NCBI RefSeq assembly: GCF_002845745.1
Contig: NZ_PIUM01000038.1
Location: 1 to 64,000, forward strand
Direction: 5' to 3'
Length of the DNA stretch: 64,000 nucleotides
DNA from: Telmatospirillum siberiense
Lineage (GTDB): Bacteria; Pseudomonadota; Alphaproteobacteria; Rhodospirillales; Magnetospirillaceae
Under the pieces are notes generated by a model. That model ran no database searches. It was not told the DNA's origin and saw nothing but the letters and a program-made list of their open reading frames with translations. The position numbers and the translations under genes were made by a program. Shown in pieces: positions 1-7,720 of the stretch (its first letter is position 1; each line of letters begins with the position of its first letter).

Positions 1-23
1 CCGGAATGACCGTGTCCTTCTGA
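1..23 (+). CDS. 3' end of an upstream gene (partial, possibly exbD)
   Basis: An open frame entering from the left edge ends in TGA at 21-23 and encodes the last residues GMTVSF. Its stop shares a base with the ATG of the tonB-like gene (TGATG), the usual spacing of translationally coupled genes. In tonB loci the preceding gene is often exbD, so that is a guess from context; six residues cannot identify the family. Confidence 0.3.
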
Positions 24-733
24 TGACGGAAACAACGGGCATTTCGCTCGCCAGCCCCCCGGGGAAACCTCGCTTCCCCGGGGTAGTGCCTGGAATCGCC
101 CTGTCCTTCGGCCTGCATGCGGCGGTCCTGGGATGGTGCCTCCAGGCCACCTCCCCGGGCACGGACGAGAGCGTCCTTCCGGCCGGCGCAGTTCTCGCGG
201 TGGCGCTCGTCGCGCCACCGCCGCCGGAGGAGCCGGAACGCGAATCGACGACGCCCGCGCGCCCGCCGGCCAGCGATGCCGGCACCGCGACACGGCGAAA
301 AAAAATCCCACCGCCCGCGAAGACGGCGCTTGCCGTCCCCACCCCACTTATCGACGGAAAGGATGACGGGACGACGGCGATGGAAGCGACACCCTCGTCC
401 GCCGACGGCCCCAGCGCCCCGACGCCGCCGGGCGGCGCCCCCGAGGGCAAGACGCCGTCAGCGGACGAGGACAGCCTCCGCCTTTATGGCGAGACCATCC
501 GCACCCTGATCCTGGCTCACCGGCCCGGACACGCCCGTTCACGGGGAACCGTGGAATTGAGATTTACCATTTTCGCGGACGGACGGCTCGACAGCGCCGC
601 AATCGCAGCATCCAGCGGATCCGACACCCTCGATCAGTCGGCGCTGGCCGCCTTGCGGGCGGCGGCCCCCTTTCCGCCTTGCCCGGACGCGGCCGGACCG
701 CTCACCTTTTCGCTGCCGTTCCAGTTCCGCTGA
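23..733 (+). CDS. TonB family energy transducer
   Basis: Probable TonB-type protein (236 aa), which spans the periplasm and passes proton-motive energy from ExbB/ExbD to outer-membrane receptors. A single membrane anchor lies at about residues 24-42 and contains a His (SFGLHAAV) as in TonB anchors. Residues 63-150 are a Pro/Ala-rich spacer with the PPPPEEPE type of run. Residues about 150-236 resemble the TonB C-terminal domain (GTVELRFTIFADGRL, SGSDTLDQSALAALR). The ATG overlaps the stop of the upstream frame, implying an operon that begins outside the window. No receptor gene is visible here. Confidence 0.85.
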   Translation: MTETTGISLASPPGKPRFPGVVPGIALSFGLHAAVLGWCLQATSPGTDESVLPAGAVLAVALVAPPPPEEPERESTTPARPPASDAGTATRRKKIPPPAKTALAVPTPLIDGKDDGTTAMEATPSSADGPSAPTPPGGAPEGKTPSADEDSLRLYGETIRTLILAHRPGHARSRGTVELRFTIFADGRLDSAAIAASSGSDTLDQSALAALRAAAPFPPCPDAAGPLTFSLPFQFR

Positions 734-746
734 ACGAGCGGAGCGC

Positions 747-839
747 TCACCACGCCGGAAGGATCGCTCCCTTGAACCGGCTTTCCAGGAAGTCGGCCAC
801 CTCTTTCGATTGATAGGCGGCAACCAGCGTCGTCACTTC
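747..839 (-). pseudogene. 3' remnant of a MetQ/NlpA-type lipoprotein gene
   Basis: Reading minus, the last 30 codons before a TGA at 747-749 encode VTTLVAAYQSKEVADFLESR followed by FKGAILPAW. This is close to the C-terminus of MetQ-family methionine-binding lipoproteins, which typically end in a YQS..V..F....KG...PAW pattern. Upstream in this frame the translation turns into Arg-rich sequence with no family resemblance and is overlaid by the end of another gene. I read it as the surviving tail of a deleted substrate-binding protein gene. The similarity is from memory of the family, not a search. Confidence 0.6.
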
Positions 840-1135
840 CCGGCGCCTTTCGGATCGGCGGGCACCGGAGCCCCGTCGACCAGCCCATAGGCCGCGCCGA
901 GGCGGGCCGTACAATCCTTTTGCGCCGCCCCTTGGATGGGACCGCAGGTCTTCATCCAGTCGTCGGAATAATTTCCCGAGACCGCCGGCTTCTGTTCGGC
1001 GCGATCGGACTGAACGGCGGAGGGCTGCGGCTGACCGGCCTGGTTTTTCGATGACGGCCTGGTGAGGACGAAATAAGCCGCAACGATTACCAGCAAGCCG
1101 ACAATCAGCGCCCACAGGCGCGCTCTCGTACTCAT
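833..1135 (-). CDS. Small membrane-anchored protein of unknown function
   Basis: A 100-aa protein if it starts at MSTRARL; a start ten codons further upstream is also open. Residues 8-24 form one hydrophobic segment (LWALIVGLLVIVAAYFV), giving an N-in anchored or secreted small protein. The rest is polar with a Cys pair (TCGPIQGAAQKDC) that could form a disulfide outside the cytoplasm. Its 3' end runs into the MetQ remnant, so its own C-terminus may have been shaped by that deletion. I do not recognise a family. Confidence 0.5.
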   Translation of the reverse strand: MSTRARLWALIVGLLVIVAAYFVLTRPSSKNQAGQPQPSAVQSDRAEQKPAVSGNYSDDWMKTCGPIQGAAQKDCTARLGAAYGLVDGAPVPADPKGAGK

Positions 1136-1383
1136 CGTCTTCTCACCCCTCGCTTTCGGCCGCACCTCCGGCCCGCCCCCTTGATAAACGCCGAACAGAG
1201 GAAACTCAACAAGGGGAACGGCCTGGCCCGGAACGCAGTCATTTAAACATATAAAAAGTGTTATTAAATTTCATAGCCACACCAGTTTTGTTGATATTGC
1301 ATATTGTATATAAAACTAGTAGATAAGTTATGAGTTGTTTCCGGGCGCCAGGGCGGCCGGGATTCGCAAAAGAAGGGGCAAGG
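1136..1383. other. Intergenic region with AT-rich promoter of the ABC/GRE operon
   Basis: No gene seen. From about 1240 to 1330 the DNA becomes strikingly AT-rich compared with its surroundings and includes TATATAAAA-like stretches and the palindrome-like AACTAGTAGAT at 1314-1324. An in-frame ATG at 1330 exists, but the ATG at 1384 is preceded by a GGGGCAAGG ribosome-binding sequence and begins a signal peptide, so I treat 1330-1383 as leader. Confidence 0.6.
1314..1324 (+). promoter_or_regulatory. Putative operator AACTAGTAGAT
   Basis: The sequence AACTAGTAGAT differs at one base from the perfect palindrome ATCTAGTAGAT found at 21314-21324 and, as its reverse complement, at 21204-21214. All three lie in AT-rich promoter regions. 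A shared regulator is inferred; no regulator gene for it is visible nearby. Confidence 0.4.
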
Positions 1384-2472
1384 ATGAACATTCGATCCAT
1401 TGGATGGCGGTATCGCCCCGCCATGTTGGCGGCGGCGATGATGATGGCGGGAATCAGCGCCGGCGGCCAACCGGTCGGGGCGGCCGAAGCGGTCCTGCCC
1501 TCCATCAATCTGCAATTGTCGCCATGGACGGTAATCGCCCAGGAAAAGGGCATCTTCAAGGAAGAATTCGATAAGGTCGGCACCAAACAGGTCACCCTCA
1601 TCGCCTCCGGCGCGGCCGAGCTTCTTGGGGCCGAGGCGGCGGCGGTCGGCGGCGGCGCCATCGCCATCGCCCAGCGCATGATCTATCCGGCGACCATCCA
1701 CAGGGCCAACGGGCTGGACGGCGTCCTGATCTGGGTGTCGGAACCGTCGAACCGCTACCGGACACCGATCCTGACCCGCGTCGACAACGCGTCGGTCAAT
1801 TCGGCCAAGGATCTGGACGGCAAGAAATTCGGCTCAAGCCGCATCAGTTGCTACTGGTCGGCGCCGTTCGAGATCCTCGATAAAGCCGGCTTGCCGCTTG
1901 ACACCCGCAACCGCCAGGGCCGCGTCCGCTACGAATCGATCGACAATCCCACCGTGGCGATTTCCGCCGTCCTCTCCGGCGCCACCGACGCCACCGCCGC
2001 CCATCTGGCCGCCGGACATTTCACCGGCGCCTGGCTGTCGGGCAAGCTGAAGGTCGTGGCCAGGCCCGGAGACGACAGCGTCTACGTCAACCATGCGGGA
2101 CGGGTCACCTATTTCGCCCGCCGCGATTTCGCCGAAAAATATCCCGAGGTGGTGAAAGCCTTCCTGCTCGCCCGCGAACGCACCCGCGAATGGGCGCTGG
2201 ATCATGTCGATGAAGCCGCCGAGATCGTCGCCAAGGGCACCCGCGTGCCGCTGGAGGTCGCCAAGTTCCAGATCACCCATGCCGGCGAGTGGGAATTCAT
2301 GGCCGGCGAAGCCAATGCCGGCCGCGCCCGGCAGAGCCTCAAGGCCTTCCAGGCCTGGTACATCGCCAACGGCGACGACATCCTGGTCGACCATAAGCTG
2401 AGCGACGAACAGATCGACGCCTTCGTCGACGAGAAGTTCTTCAACGGCGGAAAATACTCGATCTACAACTGA
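1384..2472 (+). CDS. ABC transporter substrate-binding protein (SsuA/NMT1-like)
   Basis: Periplasmic binding protein (362 aa) of the nitrate/sulfonate/taurine transporter group; substrate unknown. Residues 1 to about 35 are an export signal (MNIRSIGWRYRPAMLAAAMM, ending near GAAEA). The mature part starts with VLPSINLQLSPWTVIAQEKG, the usual 'aliphatic substrate, early helix' pattern of this family, and has GAAELLGAEAAAVGGGAIAIA where such proteins form the ligand cleft. It is the first gene of an operon with a permease, an ATPase, a glycyl radical enzyme and its activase, so its ligand may be the substrate of that enzyme. Start at 1384 chosen for ribosome-binding site and signal peptide. Confidence 0.85.
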   Translation: MNIRSIGWRYRPAMLAAAMMMAGISAGGQPVGAAEAVLPSINLQLSPWTVIAQEKGIFKEEFDKVGTKQVTLIASGAAELLGAEAAAVGGGAIAIAQRMIYPATIHRANGLDGVLIWVSEPSNRYRTPILTRVDNASVNSAKDLDGKKFGSSRISCYWSAPFEILDKAGLPLDTRNRQGRVRYESIDNPTVAISAVLSGATDATAAHLAAGHFTGAWLSGKLKVVARPGDDSVYVNHAGRVTYFARRDFAEKYPEVVKAFLLARERTREWALDHVDEAAEIVAKGTRVPLEVAKFQITHAGEWEFMAGEANAGRARQSLKAFQAWYIANGDDILVDHKLSDEQIDAFVDEKFFNGGKYSIYN

Positions 2473-2479
2473 CAACGAT

Positions 2480-2520
2480 ATCGGGCGACGGCTTTTCGCG
2501 AAGCCGCCGCCCGATTTTTT
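2480..2520 (+). terminator. Rho-independent terminator or attenuator after the binding-protein gene
   Basis: Arms 2480-2494 and 2501-2515 form a 15-bp stem with one mismatch and a 6-nt loop, followed by T6 at 2515-2520. It lies between the first and second genes of an operon, so it probably lowers expression of the membrane and enzyme genes relative to the binding protein, not a full stop. Confidence 0.8.
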
Positions 2521-2534
2521 CGGACACGAGGGCC

Positions 2535-3368
2535 ATGAACAGCATCAGCACCGCCATCGAAGTCGCCGAGACGCCGGTCATTCTCGCCCCGCGCAGATCA
2601 TGGCGCTTCCCGAAAACCGCCAATTTGATCGGCCTCATCCTGCCCCTGGCCATTTTCGCCCTCTGGCAGACCGCGGCGACATTCGCCTGGATCGAACCGG
2701 TTTTCCTGCCCGCTCCGGCCAAGGTCGCCAGGGCCTTCTGGCAGATGCTGACCAAGCAGGATCTGGCGTTCGATTTCCTGGCCAGCGTCACCATCGTCGG
2801 GCAATCCCTGCTTTACGGCGGACTGGCGGGCGTCGGCCTGGGAATCGCGGCCGGACTTTCCGGCCGGGTGGAACGATTCTTCGGACCGACACTGGACACC
2901 ATCCGCCACATTCCGGGGATCGCCTGGCTGCCTCTGATCGTGCTGTGGCTGGGCATCGGGGCGCCGGCCAAGATCCTGGTCATCAGCAAATCGGTGTTCT
3001 TCCCGATCTTCCTCAATACGCTGCAGGGCATCCGCAACGTCGAGAAGCATCACATCGAACTGGCGAAGGTGCTGACCCTGACCCGCTGGCAAATGGTCCG
3101 CAAGGTCATCCTTCCCTCCGCCCTGCCCAATATTCTGGTGTCCCTGCGCTATGCCGCCGGGCTCGCCTGGGCCCTGGTCGTCGTCGCCGAGGGCTTGAGC
3201 GGCATGCAGGGCCTGGGCTTCCTGATCTTCCGCGCCCAGGGATTGCTGCTGACCGACCAGCTCATGGTCTGCATGGTCGTCATCGGCCTGGTCGGCTTCG
3301 GCATCGATCGCCTGATGTTCGCCATTCAGCGCGGGCTCCTTCGCTGGAAACAAGGCTACGAAGGCTAG
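2535..3368 (+). CDS. ABC transporter permease (SsuC-like)
   Basis: Inner-membrane permease of a nitrate/sulfonate/taurine-type importer (277 aa, normal length). About six hydrophobic segments are visible; the cytoplasmic coupling region reads GIRNVEKHHIELAKVLTLTR followed by VILPSALPNILVSLRYAAGL, the EAA-type loop that docks on the ATPase. It sits 62 nt after the binding-protein gene, beyond the hairpin, and 39 nt before the ATPase gene. Confidence 0.9.
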   Translation: MNSISTAIEVAETPVILAPRRSWRFPKTANLIGLILPLAIFALWQTAATFAWIEPVFLPAPAKVARAFWQMLTKQDLAFDFLASVTIVGQSLLYGGLAGVGLGIAAGLSGRVERFFGPTLDTIRHIPGIAWLPLIVLWLGIGAPAKILVISKSVFFPIFLNTLQGIRNVEKHHIELAKVLTLTRWQMVRKVILPSALPNILVSLRYAAGLAWALVVVAEGLSGMQGLGFLIFRAQGLLLTDQLMVCMVVIGLVGFGIDRLMFAIQRGLLRWKQGYEG

Positions 3369-3407
3369 CCGCCCTGTCTCGCGAAACGCCCAAAAGGAAC
3401 CCTGATC

Positions 3408-4178
3408 ATGGCCGAAAAACTGGAAATTCAATCCGTCAGCAAGCATTACTCGATCGGGCAAAACCGGCTCGATGTTCTTTCCAACATCAATATCAACGTC
3501 GAATCCGGACATTTTCTCAGCATCGTCGGACCTTCGGGCTGCGGGAAATCCACCCTGCTCCGCCTCATCGTCGGCCTGGATGACCAATATGACGGTTCGA
3601 TCCTGCTGAACGGGACGCGGATCGGCGGCACCAGCCTGGCGCGCGGCATCGTGTTCCAGGACCACCGGCTGCTGCCCTGGCTGACCCTGGAGGGGAATAT
3701 CGGCCTCAGCCTGGAAAATTCCGGTTGGAGCAGACAAGACAGGGCCCTGGCGGTCGAGAGCCACATCGAGCTGGTCGGACTGACGGGGTTCGAGAAAAAC
3801 TATCCCCACCAACTGTCGGGCGGCATGGCGCAACGCGCCGCCATCGCCCGCGCCCTGGTCGGCAAGCCGGAAATCCTGTTGCTGGACGAACCGCTGGGCG
3901 CGCTCGACGCCCTGACGCGGCTACGCCTCCAAGATGAACTGCTGCGTATCTGGCGCGCCCAGGCGACGACCATGATCCTGGTCACCCACGACGTCGACGA
4001 GGCGATCTTCCTGTCCAACGAAATTCTGGTCATGAGCGCCAAGCCGGGCCGTATCGCCAGCAGGATCGCCGTCGATCTCGACTATCCCAGGGATCGCGCC
4101 AGTCACGAATTCGCCGATCTGAAGCGCCGGGTCCTGTCCGATATGGACTTTTCCTCCAACCGCTCCGAAGCGGCCTGA
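3408..4178 (+). CDS. ABC transporter ATP-binding protein (SsuB-like)
   Basis: ATPase of the same importer (256 aa). Walker A is GPSGCGKSTL, the Q-loop region reads VFQDHRLLPWLT (the form usual in SsuB/TauB), the signature is LSGGMAQRAAIARAL, Walker B is ILLLDEPLGALD and the switch His is in VTHDVDEA. The downstream gap carries a GC-rich hairpin (4191-4216) before the glycyl radical enzyme gene. Confidence 0.92.
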   Translation: MAEKLEIQSVSKHYSIGQNRLDVLSNININVESGHFLSIVGPSGCGKSTLLRLIVGLDDQYDGSILLNGTRIGGTSLARGIVFQDHRLLPWLTLEGNIGLSLENSGWSRQDRALAVESHIELVGLTGFEKNYPHQLSGGMAQRAAIARALVGKPEILLLDEPLGALDALTRLRLQDELLRIWRAQATTMILVTHDVDEAIFLSNEILVMSAKPGRIASRIAVDLDYPRDRASHEFADLKRRVLSDMDFSSNRSEAA

Positions 4179-4190
4179 TCGTTTCCGGAC

Positions 4191-4216
4191 GCCGGCCCTC
4201 AAGACGAGGGGCCGGC
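4191..4216 (+). other. Intra-operon GC-rich hairpin
   Basis: GCCGGCCCTC at 4191-4200 can pair with GAGGGGCCGGC at 4206-4216, with one unpaired G. There is no T-run after it, so it is more likely an mRNA-stabilising or pausing structure between transporter and enzyme genes than a terminator. Confidence 0.5.
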
Positions 4217-4253
4217 CCCATGCCCCCTCGAACCAGGGATTTCAAGTCAAGCC

Positions 4254-6737
4254 ATGGCTACAACACTCGCACAGACCTCTCCCCAGCCCCCCTTCCCGAC
4301 CGCGCGGGCGGCCTCCCCTTTCGCCGACGACGGGGGACTGACGCGCGAAACCCAACGACGGCGTTGCGAAGAGGCGGCGGCGAAAATCAAGGAGTTCCTG
4401 CTCGACGCCCCGCAGACCGTCGACACCGAACGATTGCCCATTCTGCTGGAAACCTACCGGACCCAGGCCCACGAACCCATCGTGGTACTGCGGGCCAAGC
4501 TCTTCGAGACCCTGCTGCGCAGGAAGACGCTGTTCATCGACGACAATCCGCTGGTCGGCACGGTGACCAGCCGTCCGGCCGGCGTCTACGTCTTCCCGGA
4601 ATGGGGCGCCGAATGGATCCTGAAGGAACTGGACCAGCCGATGCAAAGCCATCTCGGCCATGTCGGCATCACCGGTGAGGAAAAGGCCCTGATGCAGGAA
4701 GCCGCCCGCTTCTTCGAGGAACGGAGCGCCGAGGCCAAGGCCCGCGCCCTGTCCCGGCAGTTGAACGGCTTCGATCCGGCGGAAGCGGTGGCGGCGGGCC
4801 TCTTCACCGAAACCGCCCCCTACACCATCGGCGCCGGCAACGTCGATTACGAAACCTTCATCGGCAAGGGCCTGGGCGCCATCATCGGAGAGACCGAGGA
4901 ACGGCTCAAGGCCGTCCCGGTAACCGCCGAAAACAGCGCCAAAATAGACTTCTACCGCGCCGCGCTCATCTCGCTGCGCGCCCTGATCCACCTGGCCCAC
5001 CGCTATGCCGATCTGGCGACGACACTGGCGGGGGAAACCAGCGATCCGGTGCGCCATGCCGAGCTTCTGGAAATCGCCGAAGTGTGCCGCCACGTTCCGG
5101 AAAACCCGCCCCGGACATTCCGGGAAGCCGTGCAATCCTGGTGGTTCCTGCATCTCGGCATCCAGATCGAACAAAGCGGCTGCGGCTCCTCCCCGGGTCG
5201 GCTGGGACAATATCTGGAACCCTATTACCAGGCCGACAAGGCGGCCAACGGCCTGACGGCGGAAGACGCGGTCGGCTGGTTCAAATGCCTGTTCGTGAAG
5301 ATCCTGGAATATGGCTACTACCAGGGACTGATCAACGCCCGGCAGGTTTCGGGGCATACCGGCCACACGATCAATCTCGGCGGCCTGGACGCGGACGGTC
5401 GCGACGCCACGGGCGAGTTGGATTATCTGCTGCTGGATACGCAGATCGCGATGCACAACATCCAGCCGACCATCACGATCCTTTATCATGACGGCCTCAA
5501 GGAGGATTTCCTCCTGAAAGCCGTCGACCTGGAGCGCACCGGCCTCGGCCAGCCGCAATGGCTGAACAACCGCATCGTCATGGAACGTCTGCTGGTGCGG
5601 CATGCCAAAAACGGCATCACGCTAAAGGACGCGCGGAACTGCATCAACATGAGTTGCGTCGGCACCGGAGTGGCCGGAAAAACCGCCTTCCTGCATGAAA
5701 ACGGTACCTTCAATCTGGCCAAATGCCTGGAACTGGCCCTGAACGACGGACGCGATCCCGGAACCGGCCACCTGGTCGGAGCCCGCACCGGGAATCCGCG
5801 CGACTTCACCGACTTCGAGCAGGTTTTCGCCGCCTACTCCGCCCAGGTCGGTCACCTGTTCGCCACCATCCGGCCCTATGGATCGCTGTCCAACAAGGCG
5901 CTGGGCGAAACCGTGCCGCCGGCCTTCCGTTCCGCCATGTATGGCGGATGCCTTGAACGCGGCCGGCACGTCTTCGACGGCGCCACCGATTATTACCTCT
6001 ACTTCGTCATCAGCACGGCCGGCATCGACGTGGCCAATTCCCTGTCCACCATCCGCCACCTCGTATTCGAGAAAAAGGCCGTGACCATGGCGCGCCTCCT
6101 CGACGCGCTGGCCGCCGATTTCGCGGGCTATGAGGACGTCCTGGCCTTATGCCTGAAGGCACCGAAGCATGGCAACGGCGAGGCCGCGACCGATGCCCTG
6201 GTCCGCCGGGTCTACGACGACTCCATGGAGCGGTTCCGCGCCGTGGACGAGAAGTTCTACGGCGACCACATCGCCAACATCGAGGCCTATTCGCTGTCCA
6301 TTCACAACTACTTCGGCCTGCTGACCGGCGCCTTGCCCAACGGCCACCGGCGGGGTTCCCCGCTCACGGACGGCAGCGTATCGGCCACTCCCGGCACCGA
6401 CAGGGCCGGTCCGCTGGCCCTGGTCGCCTCGGCGGCGCAAGGGCTGGACACGGTCCAATTCGGTTCCAACCACTTCAATATGAAGTTCCACCCTTCCGCG
6501 CTGAGCGGTATCGGGGGGGCCCGCAAACTGCTGTCGCTGATCAAGACCTACATGGACCAGAACGGCTCGCACATTCAGTTCAACATCGTCTCGTCGGACA
6601 CGCTGCGCGATGCCCAGGCCCATCCGGACGCCTACAAGGGCCTGACGGTGCGCGTCGCCGGTTTCAGCGCCTATTTCACCCGCCTGCACAAGGGCGTCCA
6701 GGACGAGATCATCGCCCGTACGGAATTGAACTTTTAG
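4254..6737 (+). CDS. Glycyl radical enzyme of the pyruvate formate-lyase superfamily, function unassigned
   Basis: An 827-aa enzyme with both hallmarks of glycyl radical enzymes: RVAGFSAYF near the C-terminus with radical Gly803, and a putative thiyl Cys468 in NMSCVGTGVAGK. It would act in anoxic cytoplasm after activation by the radical-SAM protein encoded downstream. In CutC-, HPAD- and IslA-type lyases, decarboxylases and dehydratases the active Cys is followed by x-Glu; here that position is Gly, so it should not be given one of those names. The segment IEQSGCGSSPGRLGQYL (about residues 304-320) corresponds to the substrate-pocket region of this superfamily. Clustering with a sulfonate-type importer makes an imported small acid or sulfonate a plausible substrate; this is inference. 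Length is normal. Confidence 0.88.
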   Translation: MATTLAQTSPQPPFPTARAASPFADDGGLTRETQRRRCEEAAAKIKEFLLDAPQTVDTERLPILLETYRTQAHEPIVVLRAKLFETLLRRKTLFIDDNPLVGTVTSRPAGVYVFPEWGAEWILKELDQPMQSHLGHVGITGEEKALMQEAARFFEERSAEAKARALSRQLNGFDPAEAVAAGLFTETAPYTIGAGNVDYETFIGKGLGAIIGETEERLKAVPVTAENSAKIDFYRAALISLRALIHLAHRYADLATTLAGETSDPVRHAELLEIAEVCRHVPENPPRTFREAVQSWWFLHLGIQIEQSGCGSSPGRLGQYLEPYYQADKAANGLTAEDAVGWFKCLFVKILEYGYYQGLINARQVSGHTGHTINLGGLDADGRDATGELDYLLLDTQIAMHNIQPTITILYHDGLKEDFLLKAVDLERTGLGQPQWLNNRIVMERLLVRHAKNGITLKDARNCINMSCVGTGVAGKTAFLHENGTFNLAKCLELALNDGRDPGTGHLVGARTGNPRDFTDFEQVFAAYSAQVGHLFATIRPYGSLSNKALGETVPPAFRSAMYGGCLERGRHVFDGATDYYLYFVISTAGIDVANSLSTIRHLVFEKKAVTMARLLDALAADFAGYEDVLALCLKAPKHGNGEAATDALVRRVYDDSMERFRAVDEKFYGDHIANIEAYSLSIHNYFGLLTGALPNGHRRGSPLTDGSVSATPGTDRAGPLALVASAAQGLDTVQFGSNHFNMKFHPSALSGIGGARKLLSLIKTYMDQNGSHIQFNIVSSDTLRDAQAHPDAYKGLTVRVAGFSAYFTRLHKGVQDEIIARTELNF

Positions 6738-6756
6738 GAACGAAGGGGAAGCGACC

Positions 6757-6794
6757 GGGGCGCGGGAACGGTTTCCCCGCGCCCCTCGCGTTTT
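6757..6794 (+). terminator. Hairpin between the glycyl radical enzyme and its activase
   Basis: GGGGCGCGGG at 6757-6766 pairs perfectly with CCCGCGCCCC at 6776-6785 (10 bp, 9-nt loop); TCGCGTTTT follows. The T-run is short and offset, so partial termination is likelier than a full stop. This would keep the activase below the level of the enzyme it serves. Confidence 0.6.
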
Positions 6795-6805
6795 CAAGGC
6801 CCATC

Positions 6806-7711
6806 ATGGACGACACACGCGGCGTCATCTTCGACATCCAGCATTTCAGCCTGCATGACGGGCCGGGAGTGCGCTCCACCGTCTTTTTCAAAGGCTGCCC
6901 CCTCTCTTGCCTTTGGTGCGCCAATCCGGAATCGCAGCGACACAAGGCCGAGTTGCTGTATTTCACGTCGCTTTGCACCCGCTGCGGCCACTGCGTCGAA
7001 CAATGCCCGCAAGATGCCCTCGTCCTGGACGGGACCGGTATCCGGCTGGATCGCCGGCGTTGCGTCGGTTGCGGCGCCTGCGTGGACCTTTGCCCCCAAA
7101 ACGCCCGTACTTTATCGGGCAAGACGATGACGGTCTCCGAGATCGCCGAGGAAGTCCGCCAGCATTGGCGGATCTTCATGCAAAGCGGCGGCGGCGTCAC
7201 CTTCGGAGGCGGCGAAGTCCTGGCCCAACCGGCCTTCCTCGGCGCCTTGCTGCGGCATCTGCATGACGAGGTCGGGTTCCACACCTGCATCGATACCAGC
7301 GGCTATGCGCCATGGCCGACGCTGGAAGCCCTGTTGCCCCACATCGACCTGATTCTGCTGGACCTGAAACATATGGACGGTGCCCTGCATGCCGGAGCGA
7401 CGGGCAAACCCAACGACTGGATCCTTCACAATGCCCGGACATTGGGCCGGCGGGGCTTTCCGGTGGTGGTGCGCCTACCCCTGATTCCCGATTTCAACGA
7501 CACCGAGAGCAATCTCGACGCGCTCGGCACCTTCATGAACGAAGCCGGCCTGCCGTCGATCGAGGTTCTGCCCTACCATGATTTCGGCGTCTCGAAATAC
7601 GAGGCGCTGGGCAAAAGCTATCAAATCCACTCGACCAGCAAGCCGCGCCTGGATCGGGCGAAGGACATCCTGAACCGCTATGGCCTCGACGTCTCGGTGA
7701 GCCGGGAGTAG
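6806..7711 (+). CDS. Radical-SAM activating enzyme for the adjacent glycyl radical enzyme
   Basis: This 301-aa enzyme abstracts hydrogen from the partner's glycine using S-adenosylmethionine. The radical-SAM motif CPLSCLWC gives Cys31, Cys35 and Cys38. Two inserted ferredoxin-type motifs follow, CTRCGHCVEQCP (57-68) and CVGCGACVDLCP (86-97), as in activases of non-PFL glycyl radical enzymes; PflA itself lacks them. GGGVTFGGGE (128-137) is the conserved SAM-binding stretch. The start ATG at 6806 was chosen because the radical-SAM N-terminus GVIFDIQHFSLHDGPGVR follows directly; the open frame extends upstream but only as out-of-frame enzyme sequence. Confidence 0.93.
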   Translation: MDDTRGVIFDIQHFSLHDGPGVRSTVFFKGCPLSCLWCANPESQRHKAELLYFTSLCTRCGHCVEQCPQDALVLDGTGIRLDRRRCVGCGACVDLCPQNARTLSGKTMTVSEIAEEVRQHWRIFMQSGGGVTFGGGEVLAQPAFLGALLRHLHDEVGFHTCIDTSGYAPWPTLEALLPHIDLILLDLKHMDGALHAGATGKPNDWILHNARTLGRRGFPVVVRLPLIPDFNDTESNLDALGTFMNEAGLPSIEVLPYHDFGVSKYEALGKSYQIHSTSKPRLDRAKDILNRYGLDVSVSRE

Positions 7712-7720
7712 CGGGAGTCC

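Noticed and set aside
1330-1383. Earlier ATG for the first binding protein
   Set aside because: No ribosome-binding site, and the added 18 residues would disrupt a good signal peptide.
5084-5491. Long open frames in alternative frames of the glycyl radical enzyme and many other genes
   Set aside because: They are shadow frames of GC-rich genes with Arg/Pro/Gly-rich translations and no family features.
4254-6737. Naming the glycyl radical enzyme isethionate sulfite-lyase because of the sulfonate-type importer
   Set aside because: The Cys is not followed by x-Glu as in IslA and no acetaldehyde-handling or sulfite genes are near; the position number 468 matching IslA's Cys is not evidence.
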